A DNA stretch of 64,000 nt from Euphorbia lathyris (taxonomy: Eukaryota; Streptophyta; Magnoliopsida; Malpighiales; Euphorbiaceae), in NCBI RefSeq assembly GCF_963576675.1, contig NC_088912.1, positions 100,159,895 to 100,223,894 on the forward strand, written 5' to 3'. A program made the position numbers and the translations under genes. Below the pieces are notes generated by a model that was given only the letters and a program-made list of their open reading frames with translations, was not told where the DNA came from and made no database searches. Below are positions 1-11,472 of the stretch, one piece after another (within the stretch, counting starts at the first letter, position 1; the number at the start of each line of letters is the position of its first letter).

Positions 1-898
1 ACATCATCTCAAAAGGCTGTTCCCAGTCGGGTCCTACCAGTATAGGCGAGTTGATCAGCTTGCCTTTCAACAGTTCGAAAGCCTTTAGACAGCTTGCATC
101 AAAAGAAAATTCCGCATCCTTATAAAGTAATGCTGACAAGGGCAGTGCAATCTTTGAAAAATCTTTGATAAACCGGCGGTAAAACCCTGCGTGCCCCAGA
201 AAACTTCGCACATCTTTTACATTGGTCAGAACAGCCAACTTTTCTATCACTTCCACCTTAGCCTTGTCCACTTCCATCCCCTTTTCGGAAATTTTATGCC
301 CGAGAACAACTCCACATGTAACCATGAAGTGGCATTTCTCCCAATTCAAGACCAAGTGGATCTCCTTGCATCACACAAGCACGGTCTCGAGGTTGTTTAG
401 ACAGCTCTCAAAAGAGTTTCCCTAAACAGAGAAGTTGTCCATGAATATCTCTACAGTTCGCTCCACCATATCATGAAATATAGACATCATGCATCTTTGA
501 AACGTGGCTGGAGCGTTGCACATTCCGAACGGCATATGCCTGTAGGTATAGGTCCCATATGGATATGTGAACATTGTCTTTTCCTGATCCTCACAGTGAA
601 TTGCAATCTGATTGTACCCCGAGTAACCGTCAAGGAAACAATAGAATGCATACCCCGCTAACCGTTCTAACATCTGGTTAATGAAGGGCAAAGGAAAGTG
701 ATCCTTCCTTGTGGCTTCATTGAGCTTTCTGTAATCCACACAAACTCGCCATCCTGTTATTGTTCTTATGGGAACCAACTCGTCTTTCTTGTTGAGTACT
801 ACGGTTGTTCCTCCCTTCTTTAGTACAACGTGAACAGGGCTGGTCCACACACTATCAGAAATTGGGTAAATAATGCCGGCATCCAGCAGCTTAATCAC
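1..898 (-). pseudogene. Athila-like Ty3 retrotransposon pol: reverse transcriptase and start of the connection/RNase H region
   Basis: On the minus strand 898-422 reads as a reverse transcriptase fingers/palm region: KLLDAGIIYPISDS near its start, then VCVDYRKLNEATRKDHFPLP and MPFGMCNAPATFQRCM. The catalytic F-x-D-D box reads FMDN, so the second aspartate is Asn, and a stop follows three codons later (near 422). The same element continues to base 1 in other frames: rc translation gives HFMVTCGVVLGHKISEKG and FLGHAGFYRRFIKDFS, the usual sequence after the active site, so the ORF is broken, not ended. The element runs off the left edge. Family placement (Athila branch of Ty3/gypsy) rests on synteny with the protease, gag and primer site to the right. 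It is dead by sequence (active-site change and internal stop). Confidence 0.85.
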
Positions 899-1404
899 CT
901 CCTTTCACACAACCTCCTTCATGTGGGGGTTCAATCTGCACTGCGGCTGGACAGATGGCTTGTGCTCCTTCTCCATCAAGTGGACACAAACTGCCGGATT
1001 GATACCTTTGATATCATCAATTTTCCATGCGATTGCATCCTTGTTCCTTCGCAGAACTTCCATGAGTTGAGCTTTCTGATCAGGAGTTAACTTTGAGGAT
1101 ATAATAACTGGACTCCCACTGGTGGTTCCATGAAGGCATAATCAAGGTGTGCAGGTAATGGTTTCAATTCTGGTTTAGATACTGGCACAATTGGTATCTC
1201 CGGTGGTTATTGATGAGTGGGAACAGTATGATCGAAAGAAGGTGTAGGTAAGTTGGATTCAATGGAACAGCCTGTTCCTTCACATAAGTTCACCTCTTAT
1301 CCCAATAGAGTCTCCAGAGTGTCCTGTTCCTGCAAAGTAGAAAGACTTTTAAACTCATCTAAGAAACAACATATGTCATCATTATTGTTAGCTCGTCTCA
1401 TTGC
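899..1404 (-). mobile_element. Degenerate pol linker between protease and reverse transcriptase of the Athila-like element
   Basis: No long open frame remains here. The minus strand continues the retroelement pol reading from the protease side towards the reverse transcriptase, with several frame breaks. Nothing suggests an independent gene. Confidence 0.55.
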
Positions 1405-2253
1405 CTATTTCATTTTGAAAATGACTTTCTCCCCATTAATTCTTAAAAACAGTTGTCCTTCTCCCACATCTATCAATGCTCTACCCGTGGCTAAAAATGG
1501 CCAACCTAGGATAATAGGAACATGCAGGTCTTCATCTATGTCCATTATGATAAAATCAACAGGCAATATGAATTTTCCTACTTTGACCAACACATCTTCT
1601 ACCACTCCCCTAAGGTAACATACTGATCGATCGACCAACTGAATTGACATACGAGTAGGCTGGGGTTCTCCTAATCCAAGTTTAGCATATACAGAATAAG
1701 GCATTAGGTTTATGCTAGCTCCTAGGTCACATAGTGCATTTTCAATATTTAGCTTTCCATTTGAACAAGGAATAGAAAAACTCTCTGGATCTTTTAGCTT
1801 TTTCGGTAGCTGCTGCTTGTTTTGGAGTATTGAAGAACAATCTCTATTGAGTTGGATCATCGATATGTGCTCCAGATTCTTTTTGTTTGACAAGAGATCT
1901 TTCAAGAACTTTGCATACGACGGCATCTGTGTCAGTGCTTCTACGAACAGAATGTTGATGTGCAATTTCCTTAAGGTGCCTAACACCTTAGAATTCTGTT
2001 CTTCCAAGTTTTTGTTGATCAACCGCGTTGGATATGGCACAGGCGGAACATACGGCGGAGGTGGCTTGTACATCTTTCCGCTTTCCTCCTGATCTTGCTC
2101 ACTGGTAGATTTTGTCTTCCTGGTTTCTTCTTGACTAGGAACAGTCTGTTCCTGCTCCCCTTCAGTTTCTTCGGATGTTTTTGCGCATTTCGCATTTTCA
2201 TCAGTAGATATAATGGGTTGAGTTTGCTTACCAGATCTCAGGGTGATTGCCAT
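1405..2253 (-). CDS. Athila-like gag C-terminus and retropepsin-like aspartic protease (open fragment)
   Basis: A 282-residue open frame. It starts MAITLRSGKQ, the typical sequence at the gag-protease junction of Athila-type elements. A Lys/Glu/Gln-rich stretch and a Pro/Tyr-rich PPPPYVPPVPYP segment follow (around residues 63-74). Near residue 175 the protease motif is ALCDLGASINLMPYSVYAKL: the catalytic D-[ST]-G triad reads D-L-G-A-S, the form usual in Athila protease. A later IILGWPFLATGRALIDV matches the second half of the retropepsin fold. The frame is intact to its stop, but neighbouring pol is broken, so the whole element is inactive. It is continuous with gag (4362-5525) if the solo LTR at 2296-4159 is removed. 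Confidence 0.85.
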   Translation of the reverse strand: MAITLRSGKQTQPIISTDENAKCAKTSEETEGEQEQTVPSQEETRKTKSTSEQDQEESGKMYKPPPPYVPPVPYPTRLINKNLEEQNSKVLGTLRKLHINILFVEALTQMPSYAKFLKDLLSNKKNLEHISMIQLNRDCSSILQNKQQLPKKLKDPESFSIPCSNGKLNIENALCDLGASINLMPYSVYAKLGLGEPQPTRMSIQLVDRSVCYLRGVVEDVLVKVGKFILPVDFIIMDIDEDLHVPIILGWPFLATGRALIDVGEGQLFLRINGEKVIFKMK

Positions 2254-2295
2254 GACATTGCCCTTTGGATTTGGCTCTGTGTTGCTTGGTATTAT

Positions 2296-4159
2296 TGAAG
2301 GAAAATAAGGCTAAGGTATAGCAGCGGAAATATAAATTTTTTAGCCTACTTCCTTTTAACCATAGGATCCGTTAATCGTTATTTCATATAAAGAGGGATA
2401 AGAAGGAATACCTTTTGAAGAACAATCTACCGTTGTTAAATAAGCGCCCACAAATCTTCTCCGAGTTCCCAAGCACGAAGTGTAACACGGTGAGGTTAAG
2501 TTAGAATCAACCGTATGAGATGCAACCAAAATAGATTGCCTCTAATTAACCAACACAAGATCAAAGAGAAAGAAAGACAGATAAAATTAATCGATCGATG
2601 GAAGCCGTATGAATTCTTGTCCACGAACTGGGGGATGCGAATTCACTTTCTCTCTCTAGAGGAGTATTTCGAAAATCACCAAGAGGGGAGGGATAAGGCT
2701 TAGTCGAAATTCACATAAAGAGGGGGTATATATAATCACTTGTATCTAAACCCTAGTTAGATAGGAATAGGTTACTTAATAGGAATTCAATTCGGAATAG
2801 GATTCCCAATTATTATCTCATTATATATCTAATATATCTAGGATAATAATAAATAATCTAATTGGATAATAATAGGAGTATATTAATCTAATTAAAACTC
2901 CTAACTTAATTATCTCTTAATTAATTTAATTCATATTCCTAATCAAATTAGGATTAATGGAATTAAAATAATTCCTTACTAATTATATATAAATTTTGGC
3001 CCCCTTAATTAAATGGGCCTTACTGGGCTCATTTGGGCTTCCATCTATTAATGACATCCATCTCTCTTTTAGTTCCAAGTCTTATGTGTGATCCATTAGG
3101 TTCTTACTACTTCTGGCCGTATGCAACTATTAAATTAATTTCTTCAAGAATTATATTTAATCCTTGCATAACGGAATGATGTACTGAGTATGTTATTGGC
3201 AAGTCTGTAATCATTCCCCCAGAGTCCGTTAAGAAGACATGTTGATTCTGTCGTTAACCCTTCCGTATTAGTTACGGTATAATTCGACCCTTTATCAACT
3301 ACATCCTTGAACTGAATCTTATGAGTATGAGTGATGTCAAGTCACATATAGTGAGACGTTCGTTTTACTTGTATAGGCCGAGTCAACTCAAATAGATAGG
3401 TTAAGTGAAATCTGTATTTCTTACTCTTAAGCTATCACCTCGCAAGGATTTAGAGTCGAGTCTTCCACAAGCGATTCTTGGATGTATCTCCCATTAATCG
3501 GGAGTGATAAATGCTCAATCCAATGTATAACTACCCTGAAATTACCTCACGTGACACCCAACCTTTGCAGTTCACACCCCAGAGTCATCTCTGTTAAGGA
3601 TCGTGGGACCGCAGGATCAAAGTCTCACATTCAGTAATTCAGGATGACCAATTAACATTCCTTTGAGTCTGAGGATTAGTTATACCTATTAATACCAATG
3701 AGATGAACAGGTGACAAGGATGAATCTACCCATCCTGTTATCTCAAATTAGATCCCCAATCCCAATGAACGACGTTTCATCGGATCTATATAACTGTCCA
3801 GATATCTATATATATGAAGCTTGTGAGATCAGCTTTCTGTCGGACAAAAGATATTGTTACATACAAGTCTCAACCGTGATATATCAATCCTAAACATATC
3901 ACTTGACTTGGGGTGGTTTTAAGTTTATTGGTTTATTATAAAGTTTTGTCTCACTTCATGCTTCTACGAACACTTTATAATCACTTTAAATAAACTTACG
4001 GATTTCCTTTTATTAGACTTTATTTAGTGCTTAAAAGGGATTGCCTTTATATATAGTTGTAAAACATATATCTCATTAAAACAAATGATATAAAGAACAA
4101 TTCATTTACATTAAGTTTGCATCCTGCAACAATTGTCTATAGGACACTAAACCCCAACA
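2296..4159 (-). mobile_element. Solo LTR (1864 bp) inserted into the Athila-like gag
   Basis: The segment has TG...CA termini (minus-strand start TGTTGGGGTTTAGTGTCC, end ...TTTTCCTTCA) and is flanked by the identical 5-bp direct repeat attat (2291-2295 and 4160-4164). Excising it rejoins the gag reading frame (residues KGKGI on one side, PSNTEPNPKGN on the other). No internal domain, primer site or second LTR is present, so it is a solo LTR left by LTR-LTR recombination. The terminal sequence resembles Ty1/copia LTRs, but the superfamily is not provable from an LTR alone. Orientation is inferred from that resemblance. Confidence 0.85.
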
Positions 4160-4361
4160 ATTATTCCCTTCCCTTTTGACGTAGATGCAGCTAATTGGTG
4201 GACTTGTGTTTCCAGATTTTTAATTGATGCTTGTGTCTGTTTCATGAACTGCATCATCATCGTCTTCATATCTGGCTCTATGTCTTCCTTTAGTGGAACA
4301 GGTTGTTTATAATGTTGCTGAGGTTGCCTCTGGTAGTGTCCTCCTTGCTGTTGTTAATATC

Positions 4362-5525
4362 TCAGTTGTTCCTGCTGGTTGGGCTGGTCTGTCCATCCAA
4401 AATTCGGATGATTTCTTGTGGCAGGGTTATACTGTTAGAATACGAGTTAGGTGGATTCTTCTGATTATACCCTGCATAATCACATTCTGCCTGTGCACCC
4501 TTTCCCTGCTTAAATCCAGGACAGTTGATGTTAAAATGAAGGCCTCCACAAAAATCACAAATGTCATTGAATGGTGGTTCGTTGTGGATCGAGGACACAT
4601 TTATCTTGCCGAGCTGTCTGACAAGCTGTTTTACCTGGCTTGTCAATTTCGACACAACATCTTCATTTCCTGCTCTTTTTCCTTCACTTCTGGCGGAGTG
4701 CCAGTTATAACTTGTGCTTACTACTCTCTCAATAAGGTCATACAAGGCTTGTGGTTCTAGATCTTCGGGGTTTCCATTGGCAATGGACTCGGTCTGGATT
4801 TTATAAATGTTGGTTACCCCATTGTAAAAGTTTTGCATCTGCATCCATATAGGGATGTCATGATTGGGCACTCTCCTTAGTAGTTCCTTGTACCTTTCCC
4901 ATGTTTCGGTTAATGATTCGTCCTCTTCTTGCACAAAATGGGAGACCTCGTTTCTGAGCTTAATGGCTTGTCTTGGTGGAAAATATTTCATTAAGAAAGC
5001 GTTGGCCATTTCTTCCCAAGTAGTGATCGTTCCTGGTTGCAAGTTTTTCAACCAATTCTTCGCTTTATCTTTTAGAGAAAAAGGAAACAGCTTTAGTCTG
5101 ATTACATCATCAGAAACGCCCCTGTTTGATCTGAAAGTGTTGCACAACGTGATAAATTCAAGGATATGCCCATTTGGATCTTCCGACTGGTATCCATTGA
5201 ACTGTACGGCACCCTGCAACATTTGTATCATAGATGCTTTCACCTTGAACATGTTGTTCCTTTCGTTGGGCAACACGATGCATAATGAATGTCCTTCAGT
5301 AGTTGGTCTCGAATAATCTCTGATTCGCATGACCAGAGGGTTGTCATTCTCCCCCTTTTCTTCCTGGTTTGGTTGGACTGGTTGTTCGGGTGGTACCATT
5401 CTAGCCATTCTTCTCTCTCTTTTTCGTTCTCTTTGTCTTGCACGTCGAGCTCCCGCTCCGTTTCGTCTACACGTTCTCTCTAATTCGAGATCGATAGGAA
5501 AAACAGGAGGTCCAGCTCTGCGCAT
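4362..5525 (-). CDS. Athila-like Ty3 gag (capsid/nucleocapsid)
   Basis: The open frame extends from 5639, but its upstream part overlaps the primer binding site and begins at a TTG. The first in-frame ATG is at 5525, in FMRRAGPPVFP. Central residues carry the retrotransposon gag (UBN2/RT-gag) region: LKLFPFSLKDKAKNWLKNL followed by TTWEEMANAFLMKYFPP, as in Ty3 capsids. Near the C-terminus a zinc knuckle CDFCGGLHFNINC fits C-x2-C-x3-H-x4-C. The frame closes at 4362. Coding similarity continues in broken frames to 4165 and then across the solo LTR into the protease ORF. This is a structural protein for particle assembly in the cytoplasm; here it is a relic. Confidence 0.88.
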   Translation of the reverse strand: MRRAGPPVFPIDLELERTCRRNGAGARRARQRERKRERRMARMVPPEQPVQPNQEEKGENDNPLVMRIRDYSRPTTEGHSLCIVLPNERNNMFKVKASMIQMLQGAVQFNGYQSEDPNGHILEFITLCNTFRSNRGVSDDVIRLKLFPFSLKDKAKNWLKNLQPGTITTWEEMANAFLMKYFPPRQAIKLRNEVSHFVQEEDESLTETWERYKELLRRVPNHDIPIWMQMQNFYNGVTNIYKIQTESIANGNPEDLEPQALYDLIERVVSTSYNWHSARSEGKRAGNEDVVSKLTSQVKQLVRQLGKINVSSIHNEPPFNDICDFCGGLHFNINCPGFKQGKGAQAECDYAGYNQKNPPNSYSNSITLPQEIIRILDGQTSPTSRNN

Positions 5526-5620
5526 AAACCGATAGAGATTCCTTCTAGCTGCACTATTAGCAAACAGATTAAAAACACCTTGTTTCACAGAAAAGTTCGT
5601 ATAAACTTTGTTGCTTTCAA

Positions 5621-5639
5621 TCCCCGGCAACGGCGCCAA
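5621..5639 (-). other. Primer binding site (tRNA-Asp type) of the Athila-like element
   Basis: The minus strand reads TGGCGCCGTTGCCGGGGAT, the classical Athila-group primer binding site complementary to the 3' end of tRNA-Asp. It lies just after the proposed LTR end and before gag, which fixes the element's orientation as minus. Confidence 0.8.
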
Positions 5640-5647
5640 AAACTTGT

Positions 5648-6897
5648 TGTCTCCTGAATGGAATCTAGCAAGTGTACTAGATACAAGTAATAAAGTGATA
5701 AGTCAAGTATCGCATCCATAGGGATTGAGGACTAAATCTTATAAGAAATACTTCATAAAACATGGTGTTTGTGATGTGTATCACCTTTAAATTGATAGAT
5801 GTTGTTCAAACAGTAACAAAGTCAATGATTTAGTTGATTAAAAGAAGTAATTAATAACGATAAAAGGCAGAACATGTTAAGCACAACGGAACATGTTACT
5901 TTCAGTCTCTAAACATCCTATTTATTCATGAATGACGTAAAGTGAAGTCAAGGTCTCTGCTTTAATGCTCACTTAAGTCAACTCTCGTGTGTTCTTAAGA
6001 TTCTAAGACGTACTACAACCTTAAGCGTCCCTAAAGTTGGTTCTTTCTTGCATTACAATCGAAACAGCATTTCTGTTAAGAAAACCCTTGATACAACCTC
6101 CTGACATCTCTATTTCGGGGTTGAATGCTTGACAAATAGTTCCGTGAAGATGAAAGCAGTTTCCTATCATGCATCTAACACTAACATACATGCCTTTAGC
6201 AATGGAGTTAAAGATTTATCAAGCACATCATAATATATCACCATTCATTCATAAATAAGATAATAGAGGACTTACATAACCGGCCCTAACTGGCCAAGCC
6301 CATTCAAAATGACTACTCACTCATAGTGTAGAGTGAACAACCTGAGTTAATTCCACAAACCTCCATTGATGGAGTCATCTTCCTTAGAGAGCTTTTTCCT
6401 CTCCCAAAGAAGCCAAAATTCTAGTTTTACGATTATCCAAAGTCTAAAGGTACCCTCTCCTTTCCTCCACTACGTCTATATAAGGGAAGAAATACGAGCC
6501 GTACCATAAAATATTACAAAAAGATTGTTTTTCTACAGCTAAGTTACTAGGAAATGATTAATTCTAATTTGACCCTTGAACACTCAAGGGGGGTGATCCA
6601 TCTTGTCATCATGTTGCTTTTTTGCCTTTCCTACGCCTGCTGTCACTGCCATGCCGCTCCTGCCACTTGTCCAGTCGCTATCCATCATCAGGTACGCAAC
6701 GGAGATCCGCTGGAAGAAAAGTTGCTCTACTCATTAAGGTTCGTTGCAAAACAGGCTGTGTGGTAGCCCTTTTGACTTAATCAATACAAATCTGCATGAA
6801 ACATTTATAAGTTCTTTTATTTAGGAATATTTCGCCTAAAACACTCACACATTGTTATTAACATGCTGTTTAATTGCAGTCATATTTATGCCTAACA
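5648..6897 (-). mobile_element. 5' LTR of the Athila-like element (outer boundary approximate)
   Basis: The non-coding stretch lies between the primer site and the integrase of the next element. On the minus strand it ends ...GAGACAACA a few bases before the primer site. Its outer end is either TGTTAATAACAATGTG (from 6863) or TGTTAGGCATAAATATG (from 6897). The second LTR and the left target duplication are outside the window, so the outer end cannot be decided here. Size (~1.2 kb) is within the Athila range. No gene is seen in it. Confidence 0.55.
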
Positions 6898-7383
6898 CTA
6901 CTAATGCCGGATTACGCATGCATCTTCCAATATCGGAGACCATTTGGGAAGATCTCTCTATGGACTTTGTGTTAGGGTTACCGAGAACTCAACGGGGTAT
7001 GGACTCCATCTTTGTGGTGGTGGATATATTCTCGAAGATGGCCCATTTCATCCCGTGTAGGAAGATTAATGACGCCACCGCCACCGCCAAGTTGTTTTTC
7101 CGTGAGGTAGTGAGGCTACATGGGGTTCCGAAGAGCATATTGTCGGATAGGGATACGAAGTTCGTAAGCCACTTTTGGCGGACTCTTTGGGCTATTCTTG
7201 GAACCACATTGAAGTTTAGCACCATGACCCACCCCCAAATGGATGGACAGACCGAAGCGGTAAACCAGACTTTGGGGAACTTATTGAGAAGCAAGTGTCG
7301 AGACAAACCCAAGATGTGGGATTATGTGCTCGCCCAAGCCGAGTTTGCCTACAACTCCGCCGCGAGTTCTACTACCGGGAAGT
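6896..7383 (+). pseudogene. Ty3/gypsy (chromovirus-like) integrase, N-terminal and core part, interrupted
   Basis: The frame reads [11 protein letters not shown], then [53 protein letters not shown] and [15 protein letters not shown]. These carry the D-D-E catalytic triad of a retroviral-type integrase (Asp in SMDF, Asp in SDRDTKF, Glu in GQTEAVN). Reading stops at 7383, inside ASSTTGK, where another LTR element has inserted. The same protein resumes at 13158 with SPFEIVYTKAPNHSL. The upstream reverse transcriptase half is missing: the Athila-like element abuts it on the left and probably inserted there too. Confidence 0.88.
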
Positions 7384-8090
7384 TGTCACACCCGACCCTA
7401 GACGACCTCAATCGGCATCAGGCGTGAAATAGAAAGATCATAACCAATACTTAGAAGTCTCCAATTTATCCAAATATCATTATATTACAGTTGCAATACC
7501 AAAGTTCTAACCATAATTCTAACAATAAGCAACAACTTCCGATTCTTGCCTAATCGGTTGGTAACCTTCTCTCTATCATGTACTATCTCACCTAAAAACA
7601 TTAAAACATTTAAAAACGTGAGACAAAAATCTCAGTAAGCAATTATCAACTATAAAAACCAACTTTACTTAACATAGCTACATATATACATTTACAAAGA
7701 GATTTAATCAAAACCTTATAAAATATACTCAAACTTAAGTTTATAAGATAGTCATCAAAACCTTATAAAATATTCTCAAAACTTAAGTTCATAAAATAAC
7801 ATTTGTGTATGTATATCCATTATCGAATTCCACCCGTGTAGATCATAACATCAATCATAACAATATCGAGATATCTCATTTATATCCCGTTCCTTGCCTA
7901 ACAATTAGGACTACCAACCGTGCACTCTGGCTATACCGCCATTAGATATGGTCTTATACGTGCGCAGGTGTAAAGTCGGGCGAAAATGGACTTAAAAGGC
8001 ACTCGGTAAGAATCGAGCACGCTGGGCACTGCCGCCCAGCCCGCTGCTCGGCCGAGATAAGCAACGTTTCGGGATTTTTTCCCGAACGAA

Positions 8091-8130
8091 GCTGAAATAA
8101 ATAAATAAATAATAATAATAATAATAAAAA
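8091..8130. repeat. A/T-rich (AAAT)n/(AAT)n microsatellite
   Basis: Tandem aaat then aat units inside the LTR-element remnant. Confidence 0.8.
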
Positions 8131-10137
8131 AATTTGCCACCGCAATTCGTCAAGCTTTTGGCGATTGCGATAAAATCCGTAAGTTTTCTTCTCCACCCTA
8201 ACTTTTGGCACTTGTACTTTATGGTTTGTGATGCAGTGTTGGAACTTATTGCATATTTTTAGTGTGAGGAGGAGGGGTAGACAAACTTACAAAAATTGTA
8301 TAAATTTTTAATTTTTGTTGCGTCGTGTCTAGTTTAGGTTTGAGTTTTGGTGTTTTATTTTTGCCTTATTTATGTTTTTGCATGTTTAGGACCTAAAACT
8401 GTGAACCTCCTTCGAATCTAAACTTCGTTATTTGTCTTTGAGGGCTGAGAACCGAATCTAAAATTGCATGACAACTAGTTTAGGCGTAGGACACAACTCT
8501 TGTATCTGTAAAAGCATGAGATAAAGTTTGCATTTAGACCCTACTTTTGAAGAAATACCAAAATCATTACTTAGGTAGATAACTTAAGAATTGAAGGCAT
8601 GTGATATTAAACTTGAGTTTGGGAAAAACTAGTAAACACAAAATTGAAACCCAAAGAATTGTGAGTTGAATTTGAGCCTAAGAGCGAACATCAAAAAGCT
8701 CTTTTTCTTGACATTTTTGTGTGAATGTTTTGACTTGTGGAAGATTACAGATTTTGCACCTAATACTGTGTTGAACCTACATGCAATGGTTTGAGATGAT
8801 AAACGATGAATCAGCCTCATTAGAATTAACCCTTTCCTTTACCTTATTTTCTCTTTTTCATCCACTCTAGGGAGCCCCTTTGAGCCTATATTTTTGTAGT
8901 TTGTAGACTTTTCGTTCGTTCTAACCTGTTTTTGCAAACCACAACTTGGTTTGCTATATAACCCAATCTCTTTTTGCAAAGCTCAATTAGAGCATTTGTT
9001 TTCTTCTAGCACTTTATCTTTGTTTATGGCATTTCAGTAGCAAGCCAAAAGACTAAGAAGTGAATGAGCATCACTATCCCAAAAAGAAAAAGAGAAAAAC
9101 AGAAAAAGAAAAGAAAAGAAAAGAGACGAACAAAAGGGAAGAGCTTCATTCCCCAGTTCTTAAAAATAAAAAACGTCTCAAGAAAACATCCCAAAAAGAA
9201 AAAAAAGTTAAGGGATGAATAAAAAGCTCAGTCACTTCGTATTTGCTAAAGCCATTTTAACTTTGTTTTTGTAGCGCTAGAACTTTTAACCCTTGTTGTA
9301 CCTTTAACCCTCTAACCACATTACAACCCCAATTAGAGGCTGTTTTTGATATCATCGGAACCATATGGCATAGTAGAGGAACGCGGATGAACGTGCAAAA
9401 TCAACGTAATCCTAAGCAAGAACATAAGCCGAGAGTAAACACTTTAGCCATCAAAATTGTGTGAAATGAGTGAACTACCTATGGTGAAGTGTTTTACTTA
9501 GCGATCCCCTTAAACTCGTTTAATTGAACATGTGTCCATTTGCTTAAAACTATGATCCATGATAATTGAAATGCGGCTTTTGGATATCGTGTTTCTACTT
9601 TGTATTTCCGAATGCATGTAATTACAGATGCTCGAAATTGTGTCAAGCACCTAGTCAAACCGGGAGGTTTTCTAGCTTGCTTGTGATGGCGGGTTTAGTT
9701 TTTTAGTTTACTTGGGGACAAGTAAAGTTTTAAGTGCGAGGAGGTTTGATAGGGGTCAAAAACCCCTATCTTTGGGTACGGTTTTAGGACGAGTTTTAGA
9801 GTTTTTTTGTGTTAATAAGCGAGCAATTCTCGCATTTAAATGCTTTTGTGTGAGTTAGTTAGAAATTGGAAACGTTCTATTTACTTTTCGTCGTTTAGGC
9901 TCGTTTTGTGATCAATTTAGGCAAATACGGCCGAAATAGCATGCATAGTATAATTCTGTTATCTTTTAAAGCTAATTGGTCCGTCAAAAGTCGCACCAAA
10001 CGAAGCGTTTGCTCAAAATAAGCGATTGACGGATCAATTTAGCTTTTGGACTAATGTTATTTGGAGTTTTTATACGTGCGCAGGTGTAAAGTTGGGCGAA
10101 AAATGGACTTAAAAGACACTCGGCAAGAATCGAGCAC

Positions 10138-10270
10138 GCTTCGGGCGAAAACGCTCGGTGAGCAGGGCCCCGTGGGCCATTTCTGCTCGGCGAGCAGGGG
10201 GCTGCTCGGCGCGAGCAGCCCTGCTCGCCGAGCAGCCTGCCCTGCTCGCCGAGCAGCCCTGCGGGAATTG
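10138..10270. repeat. GC-rich palindromic repeats inside an LTR
   Basis: Repeats of ctgctcgccgagcag and variants (gctcggcgagcag, gctcggcgcgagcagc) form overlapping perfect or near-perfect hairpins in an otherwise AT-rich LTR. The open frames on both strands here are by-products of the missing stop codons in GC-rich DNA. Confidence 0.75.
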
Positions 10271-11472
10271 GTCAAAAAGACCAATTCCGCCCCCACGAAG
10301 CCACGTTCGGCCCCACGTCTTCCTACACCAATAAGGACACGAAAATAGGTCAAAACAAGGCCCGAGACGCGTCTATAAATAGGATTTTTCCATTGTAATT
10401 CAATATCTTTCGTTTTTGTAAATTATTTTAGCTTTCCCCTTGTAATTCCTCTCCATCTTTCCCATCTTCCTCAACCTCCATTGAAGCTCCTTCAAAGCTT
10501 TTCCTCGAGGAATTATCAAGGTCCGTCCTTAAGATTAAGTCGCCGGCTGCGAGTAAACAGGTTCCCTGAAAGGGATTTTTGTATCTCCTTTTATCTTTCC
10601 ATGTTTGTACTCTTTGATACAGTTGCCGAACTTAGCTTATTGTATCTTGTGACAATTATCTTCGCCTTTAATAATAATTTAGCTCTTGTTTTGTTCTATG
10701 ATTATTTGTTTAATCTCTGTCTTACGCTTTATTCAATTGGTTTAACTCATTCAAAAGCCCCAAAATCTAGTAGGCACACATTGCGAGCTGAATCTGACCT
10801 AGTCAGAGCCTAAGAGATTGACGACCTCTTAGTTGATTAAGCGCCAATTTACTGAGCCTTAGACCTAGTTCCGGCCTTAGGGAATCACGCGCTAGGAACC
10901 TCAAGAGGGTAAGTAGGGTTAATTGCCTTGAATACAAGTGACTCAGATTAGGTTTTTATTCAATAGACTTGATAATCTATCTTTATTATTATCGTTCATA
11001 CCATGTTCCTTCGAATAGTTTCATTAATGAAAGATCAATTAGGGGTAGAGTAACTTAGTTAGGCGTAGAATAACTTAGTTAGAATTAGATAACTTAGCTA
11101 GGATTAGTATAATTCAACCTAGGAGTAGATTAATATAAACAAACTAACTCAAAACCCCCTAAGCCTAGATAACATCCGAGACCGAGTAGCTCGGTACTTG
11201 CAGAAATAAATCCTATGGACGATAACCTGGACTTAAACCAGAAATTTATTACTTGATAACGATGGGGTACACTTATCCCTTAGTGAGGATTCTGCGGAAT
11301 CCGCATCATTACTCAATCCTTGAAAAATTCCAAATGATTTCTTAGCTATCACCAAATATCCATATTCCTCAAGTACTATCGATTAGTTCTTAGCTATCAC
11401 CAAATATCGATATTCCTCAATTACTATCAACTTTCGGTCCGAAGAATTTAACCTAGAGCTCTGATACCAAAC

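Larger units (their letters stand above)
7951..11308 (+). mobile_element. Second-level LTR element remnant (Tat/Athila-like 3' region plus 3' LTR)
   Basis: At 9747 an LTR begins TGATAGGGGTCAAAAACC, directly after a purine tract (aagtgcgaggaggt). It appears to end ...GAATCCGCATCA near 11308 (~1.56 kb), so the element is on the plus strand and this is its 3' LTR. The stretch 8220-9746 is non-coding, with oligo-A/G tracts and a gaatgagcatcac block typical of Tat/Athila 3' untranslated regions. Bases 7951-~8020 repeat LTR bases 10069-~10145, so a piece of the 5' LTR seems joined directly to the 3' region, with all gag-pol deleted. No gene is present in these 3.3 kb. Confidence 0.6.

Noticed and set aside
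10057..10353. Ala/Arg-rich open frames on both strands
   Set aside because: By-product of GC-rich palindromes within an LTR.
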